A stretch of 7,658 nt of DNA from an uncultured Clostridium sp. (lineage in GTDB: Bacteria; Bacillota; Clostridia; Christensenellales; Pumilibacteraceae). Shown here piece by piece: positions 1 to 7,335 of this stretch; position 1 is the stretch's first letter, and each line of letters opens with the position of its first letter. The stretch lies in the NCBI GenBank assembly GCA_900555125.1, contig USKH01000051.1, forward strand, positions 1-7,658, written 5' to 3'. The translations under genes were made by a program, and so were the position numbers. The notes beneath the pieces are model-generated. The model was given only the letters and a program-made list of their open reading frames with translations. It had not been told where the DNA came from and did no database searches.

Positions 1-3000
1 GGGAGCCGCTTCCGCCGTGAGAGTTATTTTAGCCCCTCTGTTTACGGGTCTGCCGTTTCCGAACTCTACCGTCTCACCGTTTTCCTTAATATATCCGTTG
101 CCTTCGATATATGCGTTGAATATGGGTTTTGCGGCAAATTCGGCAAGTATGCTCATGTGTCCGTAGACCGTAAACGTGTATTCGGCATCGGTAGATATAA
201 GTTGCGGAGTCTGAGTGGATTGATCTATCCAGCCGATAAATTCATGATACTGATCATCAGCCTGCGCCGTTAGCGTTATTTTTGTTCCTTTGTCTACATG
301 TCTGCCGTTTCCGAATTCGGCTTTCACGCCGTTTTCAAGTATCACGCCGCCTCCGCCGTAACTGCTGTATGCGATAAAGTTGAACATTTCGGCAACTCTG
401 ATGGTGATAACAGCTTGCACGGACGGATTTTTAAGATAGGTATATGTTATCGTATAAACGCCTTCTACGCTTGTATCGAGCAAGCCGTCGTTGCATCCTA
501 TTGTGCTTGTTATTTTGTATTCGGTCTGACGAACAAGTTTTTCGTATTGATCGCCCGTTTTACCGAGAACAGTCAGGTTTTCGGGTTGAGCATCGAACAG
601 CTGATTCAAACCAACCTTATATTCCGTGATTATGTTTCCTTCGTTGTCGGTATCGAAACCGCTGGTATCACTGACTTCAAGCCTGATGTCGGTAACCGTC
701 TTTCTGAACTTAGCAACAAGATGTAAGTTTCCGGTGCTGATATCGCCGTAGTTTACATATACTTTAGCTACATATGTCATGTCGCCGCCTACGAAAAATC
801 CTTCGTTAGCGTCGAACCAGCCGACAAAAGCATAGCCTTCTTTTTCCTTGACCGTAACAGGCACAAACGAATTGTTGGGCAAATTGTCGAAAACCACATG
901 TGTTTCGCCCGGATTGTCTACAAACTCGCCGCCGCCTTCTATGCTTGCTTCCACTGTGAACGATAATGCGAATCTGGCGTAAACAGTCATGTTTTCGTTT
1001 ACCGTGAATTCATACGCCTTATCCTCGGAGATGAGTTTTGCGTTTTCATCAGCGCCGTCATACCATCCTGCAAATTTAGAATAATCATAGGACGCTTTTG
1101 CGTAAACTTTAACCTTTTCGCCTTCTTTAACTACTGCTTTGACAGAATCGAGAGCTTCTGCGTCTCCGTCCGGATCGCTATTATAAATCTTGCCGTATTC
1201 CAATGCATATACGTTTAACTCAACCTCTTGTTTCTCGACGAATTTCGCGTAGATATAAGTATCGGAGTTTATCGTAAACGTCTCGGTAGCGTTTGCCGAA
1301 TAGAACTGCTTCTCATCGGAGTGATCGTGCGTTATATACCAGCCATCGAACTTATAGTCGTCGTCGGGTACAGCAGTCAGCGTAAGCGTTTTGCCGATGC
1401 CCACTTCTTCATAATGACCGTCCGGCGTATCAACCGTTACGTCGCCTTTTCTTATGGTGCCGTGCAGCATAAAATCTTCGGATCTTTCCACGTAAGAATA
1501 CGTAGTATATCCGGGCACGGACACGGTAAGCGTGCTTTTTACGCTTGTATCGCGTTTAAGGGTGATGGTAATCGGATATTCGCCGGTCTTCGTATAATCT
1601 ACGGCACTCGCGTCTATTTCGTATTCGAGCGAACCGAGCACATAAACTTGTTCGTCGTTTTCCGCATCCGCAAACCCTCTGACAACGAGCTGTTGCATAT
1701 TCGGCTTTTGCTGCGAAATCAGCGAATAATGGAAAACGCCGTCTTCGTCAAAGCCCGCATCGTAACCATCTGCGACTATTCTCGAAAGTTTAGGTACGAA
1801 TACCGCATAGATATTTATCGGTTCGGTAACGTTTTCGATAAAGTATTCGGCATTGTACGAAACAATATCGCTTTGAGAATTATTTTCGTAATCGGTTGCC
1901 CATGCAAAGAATTCATACTCGTATTCGCTCATTTTGCCGGGCACTGCTCTCAACGTTACAGTCGATCCTTTTTCTATCGTTCCCATCGAAAGCATTTCAC
2001 GGGGCGTAGAGAACGATAATTTCTGACCGTTCATATAAACGTCGCCAACGCCGCTGATACCCATATTTACATTGACGAAATTATATTCGAACACAGCTAT
2101 TATGTTTACGTCCTGTCCGTTCTGCTCGAATCTATACTCCGTATCGAGCGAAACAGGTTGTTCCGAACGGTTTCCTTCAGCGTCTATCGAATACCACCCT
2201 ACGAATTTATTGCCGACATCGGGCACTGCCTTTATTATTTTTTCATCTTGCAGACGGAAATATCCCGAATTGTATTTTCCTCTGAGTATGGGATTTTTTT
2301 CGTCGCCGTTAACGACAAGTCTTCCGTTCCCTTCAAATCCCGCCGTTATGTTTGCGTGTTTTTCGGAAATCGATATAGATACCAAACGACGATTGGTATA
2401 TGCCGAATCAAAACTTACCCAGTAACTACCTTCTTTTGCAAAGTCCGTTTCGTTGTAATCGACACTGTAATCGCCGTAATACATCGGAACCGATTCGTAA
2501 CCGTTCGACGATCTTCTGATGCCTTCCACTTCTATTTTGGTAAGGTCTATTTCCGCAGGACCCGGTCTGTAATATAAGTAGCTGAGATTGCCATTTCCGT
2601 CGCCAGGTATTCCGGATTTTCCGGGAAGCAGGTTCAACATGTAAACGCCTTTTTTTGCGGAAAATTCAGGTTTGATTCTGAATCTCGCGATAACCATTGC
2701 TTCTTTTCCTTGCGCAGTAAACACATAGCGAGGCTGATCACTCAGAAGCTTGCCCAGCACGCCGCCGTCAAAGCATTCGTACCACCCGTCGAAATCGAAC
2801 TTTTCATCGGGTACCGCAGTCAGTATATGTTTCATTCCGACAAATTGGTCCTTAAACTTTCTCGTTTCGAGTAGGCGTGTGTCATTTCCAACATAAAATT
2901 TACCGCCATACATTGTTCTTGCCGTAAGATCGACAATTTTCGACGTAACGTATACGTTCAAAGAAGAAGTTAATTGCGTTTCTTTCATCGTATACGTCAC

Positions 3001-4059
3001 GACATAGTGACCTTCCTTGTTATAGTCTACTTTATCCAGTCCTTCGACATCGTAGTACTCTTTGGGAATAGGCACATAATCGCTTGAGAACCACGAAACT
3101 CTTTTAAAGGCTCGGAATTCCACGCCGTCCAGATTGATTTTATCGGGATTCCCTTTTTTAACGTACAGCACTCCGCCTATGCTTCCGTCCGCATAACCGG
3201 AAGGTATGCCGGACGTGCCGGGGTAAAGCACGGTGTAACTGATTCCGGTGAGATCGGCAACAAACTTTGCTACTATAACGCGGTCTTCCGACACCTGTAA
3301 GTCGAGTACTTCTTGCGTCGAAAACGGTTCGTTTTCCATTTTACCGTCGACTTCGTTATACCATCCGGCAAATATCGAAGTGTATGCCTGGTTTCTCGCT
3401 TCAAATTGAAGAGTAAAATCATCATCGGTGACGTACACCGTTTTTTGCTCGCCGCTTGTGAGGTAATACGCTTGATACGTCCAAAACTCTTCGACCAAAA
3501 TATCAACTTCGCCTTCCTTGACTCCGACAACCTTTACCGTAACCGCATGTCTTTCCGTCTCCGCACCGAATACGAAAAGCGAGAACGAATCGGTTTCGAA
3601 GCTTACCTTTCCGTCTTTGTATTCGCACGGCAACTCTTCGGCTTGGTTTTCCCCTTTTATGTGGAAAACCACATAATCTTCAACTCCGTCAAGAGGAGCC
3701 GGAACAGCGACTTTTACTTTACCGTTCGGTTGGACCTTTACGTCGCCGCTGCGCACCGAAATATCCATAACGGCTATTTCGGACTGATCCGAAGCCGTCA
3801 TTTTGTCCGGGAGCAGTTTTAACGCGTCCATGACTTTTCCTTCGTTTAATTTCAGTTTTTCGGCAACGAGTTGAACGCCTTTTTCAAAGTCGCCGCCCGT
3901 TATCGTTACGCCCGTACTGCTTTTGATAACGTCCGATATTTCGGTGCCGCATTTATCGCACGCGGAACATCCGCCGCAAGCGCTGCACCCCGTGAAACAA
4001 AAGCATGCCGATAAAGCAATTATCAAAAGCGATACTATGCATATTAGTCTTCTTTTCAT
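1..4059 (-). CDS. Giant repeat-rich surface lipoprotein (InlB-like and Ig-like repeats), C-terminus beyond the window
   Basis: I translated this frame by hand: 1353 codons from the ATG at 4059 to base 1 without a stop, so the 3' end lies outside the window. The start has an AAGGAG nine bases upstream. Residues 1-25 are a lipoprotein signal (KRR, hydrophobic core, then LSAC with Cys19 or FTGC with Cys25), so the protein should be lipid-anchored outside the membrane. A cysteine ladder follows (Cys25, 28, 31, 34, 37). Residues 41-165 form an N-terminal domain ending in the beta-strand signature FETDSFSLFVF. From about 171 on there are eight complete InlB-like repeats, with GW-type cores near 232, 425, 621, 719 (AW), 906, 998, 1080 and 1276, each closing in A[KREV]F. 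A ninth begins near 1311. Ig-like units of the VDY..xGxYxxxxT type lie near 303-371, 503-565, 790-848 and 1151-1222. No catalytic motif is visible. A binding or adhesive role is inferred from repeat architecture only. Confidence 0.9.
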   Translation of the reverse strand, partial: MKRRLICIVSLLIIALSACFCFTGCSACGGCSACDKCGTEISDVIKSSTGVTITGGDFEKGVQLVAEKLKLNEGKVMDALKLLPDKMTASDQSEIAVMDISVRSGDVKVQPNGKVKVAVPAPLDGVEDYVVFHIKGENQAEELPCEYKDGKVSFETDSFSLFVFGAETERHAVTVKVVGVKEGEVDILVEEFWTYQAYYLTSGEQKTVYVTDDDFTLQFEARNQAYTSIFAGWYNEVDGKMENEPFSTQEVLDLQVSEDRVIVAKFVADLTGISYTVLYPGTSGIPSGYADGSIGGVLYVKKGNPDKINLDGVEFRAFKRVSWFSSDYVPIPKEYYDVEGLDKVDYNKEGHYVVTYTMKETQLTSSLNVYVTSKIVDLTARTMYGGKFYVGNDTRLLETRKFKDQFVGMKHILTAVPDEKFDFDGWYECFDGGVLGKLLSDQPRYVFTAQGKEAMVIARFRIKPEFSAKKGVYMLNLLPGKSGIPGDGNGNLSYLYYRPGPAEIDLTKIEVEGIRRSSNGYESVPMYYGDYSVDYNETDFAKEGSYWVSFDSAYTNRRLVSISISEKHANITAGFEGNGRLVVNGDEKNPILRGKYNSGYFRLQDEKIIKAVPDVGNKFVGWYSIDAEGNRSEQPVSLDTEYRFEQNGQDVNIIAVFEYNFVNVNMGISGVGDVYMNGQKLSFSTPREMLSMGTIEKGSTVTLRAVPGKMSEYEYEFFAWATDYENNSQSDIVSYNAEYFIENVTEPINIYAVFVPKLSRIVADGYDAGFDEDGVFHYSLISQQKPNMQQLVVRGFADAENDEQVYVLGSLEYEIDASAVDYTKTGEYPITITLKRDTSVKSTLTVSVPGYTTYSYVERSEDFMLHGTIRKGDVTVDTPDGHYEEVGIGKTLTLTAVPDDDYKFDGWYITHDHSDEKQFYSANATETFTINSDTYIYAKFVEKQEVELNVYALEYGKIYNSDPDGDAEALDSVKAVVKEGEKVKVYAKASYDYSKFAGWYDGADENAKLISEDKAYEFTVNENMTVYARFALSFTVEASIEGGGEFVDNPGETHVVFDNLPNNSFVPVTVKEKEGYAFVGWFDANEGFFVGGDMTYVAKVYVNYGDISTGNLHLVAKFRKTVTDIRLEVSDTSGFDTDNEGNIITEYKVGLNQLFDAQPENLTVLGKTGDQYEKLVRQTEYKITSTIGCNDGLLDTSVEGVYTITYTYLKNPSVQAVITIRVAEMFNFIAYSSYGGGGVILENGVKAEFGNGRHVDKGTKITLTAQADDQYHEFIGWIDQSTQTPQLISTDAEYTFTVYGHMSILAEFAAKPIFNAYIEGNGYIKENGETVEFGNGRPVNRGAKITLTAEAAP
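130..3549 (-). repeat. Array of divergent InlB-like repeats with interleaved Ig-like units inside the lipoprotein
   Basis: Protein-level repeats, diverged at the DNA level. Each InlB-like unit has a T[LV]xAVPD-type strand (for example LTAVPDEKFDFDGWY near residue 413 and LTAVPDDDYKFDGWY near 894), a GW[YFI] core, a YxFT strand and a closing A[KREV]F. Four Ig-like units separate runs of these. Two of them are introduced by a shared PGxSGIP motif (residues 280-286 and 479-485). Such repeats are common in surface proteins of Bacillota and form extended stalks; what this one binds cannot be told. Confidence 0.8.
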
Positions 4060-4068
4060 TTCTTTTTT

Positions 4069-4074
4069 CTCCTT
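4069..4074 (-). promoter_or_regulatory. Shine-Dalgarno site of the lipoprotein gene
   Basis: On the minus strand AAGGAG lies nine bases before the ATG at 4059, which settles the start. Its first bases overlap the TAA stop of the small upstream frame (4073-4075). That arrangement would allow translational coupling if the small frame is translated. Confidence 0.8.
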
Positions 4075-4183
4075 ATATAATATTTATTTCAACCCGCATG
4101 CTTGTGCGGCTTAAAACCACTGTTTTTTTTGCCGGAAGCGCGACCTGTAATTCCCGCGCATACTCGACGATCTTGCACATCAT
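4073..4183 (-). CDS. Possible small ORF (36 codons) between the peptidase and the lipoprotein genes
   Basis: A minus-strand frame beginning MMCKIVEYARELQVALPAKK and ending in INII runs through most of the 154-bp intergenic gap. Its GCG, CCG, GTC and CAG codons look like those of the neighbouring genes. Its TAA overlaps the lipoprotein Shine-Dalgarno. Against it, no ribosome binding site is visible before the tandem ATGs, and I recognise no family. The frame stays open upstream as far as the peptidase stop, so it could be a decayed gene end, a coupling peptide, or chance. Confidence 0.25.
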   Translation of the reverse strand: MMCKIVEYARELQVALPAKKTVVLSRTSMRVEINII

Positions 4184-4213
4184 CGCCGACGGCAAATATT
4201 TAATCCGTTCATT

Positions 4214-7018
4214 TTATTTCTTTTTGGTAAATAATGCTTTGATTTTTGCTCCGAGAGTTTTGAAGAAGTTGCCGATTGCCGTAAAGACTTTCTTCAATAT
4301 AGCTCCCAAGTCCGCAAAAGTCTTTTTGCTTATTGCAAACCAGAAGATTGCAAATCCGCCGATTCCTGCAAGCAGCACCGAACCGATTACGATACCCGCA
4401 ATTTGCCCGCCCGAAAGACCTTTCTTTGCCGCGGGAGCATCTTCATACACAGCCGTAAGGGTTGTTGCTTCCGTCACGGTAAAGGTATAACTCTTGTTTG
4501 TGCTGACGATTTTTCCGCTTTCGTCCTGCCAGCCTTTGAACACTTTGCCGTCTTTATCCTCTGCCGTTACGGTTGCTCTTTCGCCGTGTGCATAGGATTT
4601 GCTTTCACCGTTGACTATTACATTATGTGTGCCGATTTTGGCAATTCTAAGCTCGGTAATTTCGCCCCCGTCTTTATCAAAGTGCTTTCCGCAAACCGTG
4701 CAATCTTTATGTCCTTTCATGCCAAAGTCTTCCGTTGTTGCAGGAATTTCGTCTTTCCACGCTCCAAAAGTATGTGGAGCAAAATCGATATCAACTTCCT
4801 TTTCTTGCATAGTAAATGCAGTATTCACAAAAGTAGCGGTATATTTCATTTTGCCTTTTTCTTTGCAGGTTGCCGCTTTGATTACCGTTCCTGTTGCAGT
4901 CCTCGTTTCGCTTTCAGTGTGGGCGCTGTCGTGCTTGCAAACTCTTTCCGCTTTGCAAACGGTGTCCGTCCAAGTATACGTTGCTTTGCCCCAATCGTGA
5001 GATTTTGCTTGCCCATATTCGCCGTGGCAAACGTCACAAACTGCCTTGTGCGTACAAGTTGCATTGCCACCTACACAATTTGCAGTTTCGCTGTGAGAAT
5101 TGTCCGTTCTACACGTGCGAGTATGCGTTCCGTTGCCGTTTGTTCTCCATTCTCCCCAGTCGTGTATATGAACGTTGGATTGTTTGGTATAATAATACGT
5201 CACGGTTTGACCGCTCCCATTCACCATTTGGTCATGTCCCTCTGCCCTAACAAAAGTATGCCCATAGAGTTGAGCTGGAGCTGTCCAATTAAGTTGGCTA
5301 CCTACCGCAACAGGTATTTTGGCTTTGTTTGCATTAGGCATTGGAGTTCCGTCCTCGAACTTGTACTCAATATTTATGTTTGCATAAGTTTGAGTTTCGG
5401 TGTTGTCGTTTGCAAGCACGTTGCCCTTTTCGTCAGTCACTTCGAAAGCAACCGTGTCGCCGCTATTCATCACTGCGTCCGATGGGATTTGGTAAATGAG
5501 TTCACAATTTTCCAATCCCGAATTCATGTTGCTACCTTCATAGCTCAAAGCACCCTTCGGCCAAAACTTGCTCTTTTCGCTCCATACAGGAATGGTGAAA
5601 GTCTGCGATGTTTCAAGTTTGTCCCCACTTCTCGTGGTGGCAACACCGCCATCGGCATGCTTTATCCACATTTTCGTGGTAACATAGCGCTGTGTAGTGT
5701 CCGATAAATTTTGTACAATGGTGCGGAGTTGAATTTTCTCGCCCGCCATACTCGTATTGAATTTATTTTTATCAGTGCCACTTAGCAAAACACCTTTGCG
5801 ATAATTTTCAAAATAATAATATCCGTTATATGTCGTATCCGCAAAGTCTGACGGCTTAGAATACTGCCCGGTATATTTCTTGACTTCGGGGTCGGCAACA
5901 TAGAGGCTCTTGCCGTCTATGAGTTGCGACATTCTCTTGCTGCCTTGCAACTTACATACCTCACAGAATTGATAGGTGGTATCACGCATAAGGCATTCGT
6001 AACTTGAGTTGTAAGCATTGCCATAGCCTAACGTATTACATGTATAAGTTTTTCTGAAACCTAACAACTGTTTCCACTTTACGTTGTTCGGGTCGTGAGT
6101 GTGCGCCACGTTTAATGACGTAAGATCTGTTTGTTGCGTAGTACTTGACATGTACTCATCGCCAAGTTCTAGCAATCCGTGACCAAGTTCGTGCGTAAAA
6201 GTCTTTTGCGCACGTGCGCTATCAGCCGGAGTTACAAGATAATGAATACCTCTTTCATAATTTCTATGCGAACCACCAAAATCTTGAGTCGTATTGACTA
6301 ACACAGCAAACTGATTGATATATTTATGCACATAATAAAATGGTTCATATTCACTAAGAGGGCTATTGTTACCAACCCAATAAGATGAATTTGGATCGGT
6401 TTTTTCAGGAATATGCGCATCGTGAATTTTCTCAAGAAATGCAGGTCCAATACAGCGTTCGAAAATATGGTTTTTACTAATACTCTTGCTTAGTCCAATC
6501 ATCGGACCGCTACTTTTATCAATAACCACGTCGAAAAACGTACTGTCACCACTATTAAAGCTAGACTCCGATGCCGTGCAAAGTGCATAGACATTAAAGC
6601 GATCTGCATAGCTACGATTTGGCTCGTGCTGCATTGCGCCCTCCCACACCTTTTTGACGTCATTGATAAATTTTTGTTGCTGACTTTTGGTATAACCCTC
6701 GCCACAAAAGAGGATTACCATATTCTCTGTGTCACTTCTTGTCTTTTGAATGGTATAAACTGGGATGGTAGGATTAGCATACTTGCCGTCGCTCGAATAC
6801 CACGGACCAAGTGTAAGATTTAGGCTTTGGTCAAGGCTTATATCCCACTCTTGATTTGGATCCTCTTCCGGCTCGGCTACTGTATAGTCCACGGCCGTTT
6901 TATATTTTACATTATCAGCGTTTGTATGAGTTTTCATTGCTGCGCCACCAAAAATAGCAAGAATGAACATCATAGCAATTATTAAAGCAATACTTGCTTT
7001 TTCAAAATATTTTTTCAT
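4214..7018 (-). CDS. Secreted, membrane-anchored M64-family (IgA-protease-type) zinc metallopeptidase
   Basis: 934 residues, start fixed by a near-perfect Shine-Dalgarno. Residues 1-34 are a signal peptide. The peptidase M64 domain covers about 98-370: VILFCGEGYT (101-110), the FNVYAL strand, the zinc site HELGHGLLELGDEY (His276, Glu277, His280, then Asp287-Glu288-Tyr289) and the family-typical CLMRD...FCEVC (342-355). Residues 372-545 look like a beta sandwich I cannot name. A MucBP-like domain lies at 547-611, three His/Cys-rich modules starting HDWGEW, HDWGKA and HTFGAW at 617-790, an InlB-like repeat at 795-858 (FKGWQDE ... LTAVYE), a transmembrane helix at about 871-895 and a basic tail to 934. 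There is no LPXTG. The founding M64 member is an IgA protease from a gut Clostridium relative; other members have unknown substrates, so cleavage of IgA or mucin is only inferred. The catalytic half is much more AT-rich than the C-terminal half. Confidence 0.92.
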   Translation of the reverse strand: MKKYFEKASIALIIAMMFILAIFGGAAMKTHTNADNVKYKTAVDYTVAEPEEDPNQEWDISLDQSLNLTLGPWYSSDGKYANPTIPVYTIQKTRSDTENMVILFCGEGYTKSQQQKFINDVKKVWEGAMQHEPNRSYADRFNVYALCTASESSFNSGDSTFFDVVIDKSSGPMIGLSKSISKNHIFERCIGPAFLEKIHDAHIPEKTDPNSSYWVGNNSPLSEYEPFYYVHKYINQFAVLVNTTQDFGGSHRNYERGIHYLVTPADSARAQKTFTHELGHGLLELGDEYMSSTTQQTDLTSLNVAHTHDPNNVKWKQLLGFRKTYTCNTLGYGNAYNSSYECLMRDTTYQFCEVCKLQGSKRMSQLIDGKSLYVADPEVKKYTGQYSKPSDFADTTYNGYYYFENYRKGVLLSGTDKNKFNTSMAGEKIQLRTIVQNLSDTTQRYVTTKMWIKHADGGVATTRSGDKLETSQTFTIPVWSEKSKFWPKGALSYEGSNMNSGLENCELIYQIPSDAVMNSGDTVAFEVTDEKGNVLANDNTETQTYANINIEYKFEDGTPMPNANKAKIPVAVGSQLNWTAPAQLYGHTFVRAEGHDQMVNGSGQTVTYYYTKQSNVHIHDWGEWRTNGNGTHTRTCRTDNSHSETANCVGGNATCTHKAVCDVCHGEYGQAKSHDWGKATYTWTDTVCKAERVCKHDSAHTESETRTATGTVIKAATCKEKGKMKYTATFVNTAFTMQEKEVDIDFAPHTFGAWKDEIPATTEDFGMKGHKDCTVCGKHFDKDGGEITELRIAKIGTHNVIVNGESKSYAHGERATVTAEDKDGKVFKGWQDESGKIVSTNKSYTFTVTEATTLTAVYEDAPAAKKGLSGGQIAGIVIGSVLLAGIGGFAIFWFAISKKTFADLGAILKKVFTAIGNFFKTLGAKIKALFTKKK
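4649..5170 (-). repeat. Three His/Cys-rich modules in the peptidase stalk
   Basis: Protein-level repeats at residues 617-790 of the M64 protein. Modules open with H[DT][WF]G (619, 674, 749). Together they hold ten cysteines (636, 648, 655, 661, 664, 688, 694, 718, 773, 776), including two CxxC pairs, plus many histidines. Similar HxWG...GxHTRxC units occur in clostridial surface proteins. The clustering suggests metal-stabilised or disulfide-stabilised small folds. Confidence 0.65.
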
Positions 7019-7027
7019 TATGTTCCA

Positions 7028-7034
7028 CCTCCTT
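7028..7034 (-). promoter_or_regulatory. Full-length Shine-Dalgarno site of the peptidase gene
   Basis: Minus strand AAGGAGGTG ends close before the ATG at 7018, with nine bases between AGGAGG and the start codon. The match to the 16S rRNA 3' end is essentially complete, implying efficient translation once the transcript is made and confirming the start. Confidence 0.88.
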
Positions 7035-7064
7035 CTGACTTTTTCGTTAGTAAGATTTAAAAGA

Positions 7065-7089
7065 TAGGTTTTTCATTGGTTAAAACCTA
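7065..7089. repeat. Inverted repeat TAGGTTTT/AAAACCTA in the peptidase leader
   Basis: Two perfect 8-base arms (7065-7072 and 7082-7089) flank a 9-base spacer, upstream of the peptidase Shine-Dalgarno and downstream of the larger hairpin. It may be an operator or a small RNA hairpin. It has no U-tract, so it is not a terminator. The TAGGTTT word also occurs at the apex of the larger hairpin (7146-7151). Function unknown. Confidence 0.4.
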
Positions 7090-7121
7090 AACTGCTTTAA
7101 AGTTGTATATCTGTTTCTTAT

Positions 7122-7169
7122 AAAAGCAAAATCGCACCGCCCCATAGGTTTAGCCTATGCAGCAGTGCG
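7122..7169 (-). terminator. Strong hairpin with interrupted U-tract in the peptidase leader (candidate attenuator)
   Basis: The arms at 7169-7154 and 7148-7133 pair over 16 positions with one G-G mismatch and two G-U pairs, around a five-base loop. On the minus strand the stem is followed by ATTTTGCTTTTA. This is an intrinsic-terminator shape for minus-strand transcription, weakened by the GC break in the U-tract. It lies between the promoter at 7336-7363 and the peptidase ATG, so it should limit readthrough into the gene. On the plus strand no T-run follows. Confidence 0.6.
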
Positions 7170-7170
7170 G

Positions 7171-7239
7171 TCAAATTCCGTTACTCTTATTCAAATTATA
7201 GACAGACTTCCTCGTCTTCGATTGCCTTGTGTATGTCAC
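7171..7239 (-). CDS. Possible 22-residue basic leader peptide upstream of the attenuator
   Basis: A GTG-started frame (MTYTRQSKTRKS then VYNLNKSNGI) has AGGAG ten bases upstream. Its TGA ends one base before the foot of the 7122-7169 hairpin. A ribosome finishing this frame would cover the 5' arm of the stem, the layout expected for translation-dependent attenuation. The GTG overlaps the TGA of a second short frame (ending KGVDKV) in a GTGA junction. It is very short and I do not recognise it; it could also be the vestige of a lost gene. Confidence 0.3.
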   Translation of the reverse strand: MTYTRQSKTRKSVYNLNKSNGI

Positions 7240-7309
7240 ACCTTGTCAACTCCTTTTGCCTGTGTTTCGCATTTTTTCAGATTATTCGGCGTTAAAAGTT
7301 CCGCATATC

Positions 7310-7324
7310 AATGTATGATACATT
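7310..7324. promoter_or_regulatory. Perfect 15-bp palindrome, likely operator
   Basis: AATGTATGATACATT is a perfect inverted repeat about a single central base. It lies about 12 bases downstream of the -10 hexamer at 7336-7341, roughly +5 to +20 of the predicted transcript, where a bound repressor would block transcription. The regulator is not in the window. ATGT/ACAT dyads are used by PadR-type repressors, though with longer spacing, so that link is weak. Confidence 0.5.
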
Positions 7325-7335
7325 TTATCTTTTAC

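Noticed and set aside
1228..2019. Long plus-strand open frame of 263 codons, and others at 298-726, 3313-3822 and 4403-5707
   Set aside because: They are antisense to the two real genes, have no ribosome binding site that I can see, and encode proteins rich in Phe, Arg, Ile and Val with no recognisable family. They are shadows of the minus-strand coding frames.
4075..4088. TATTAT-like -10 sequence directly before the lipoprotein gene
   Set aside because: It abuts the Shine-Dalgarno, so a transcript starting from it would lack a usable ribosome binding site. It is just AT-rich sequence.
4094..4109. Small hairpin CCGCA/TGCGG between the two large genes
   Set aside because: Only 5 bp with no adjacent T-run on the minus strand; the run of T on the plus strand begins 14 bases past the stem. 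It is not a credible terminator.
7047..7076. Nine-residue frame (MKNLSFKSY) just upstream of the peptidase Shine-Dalgarno
   Set aside because: Too short, no clear ribosome binding site, and it lies within the TAGGTTTT inverted repeat; likely chance.
7195..7249. Exact TTGACA (7244-7249) and exact TATAAT (7195-7200) on the minus strand
   Set aside because: They are 43 bases apart, so they cannot form one promoter. Neither has a good partner hexamer at 16-18 bp.
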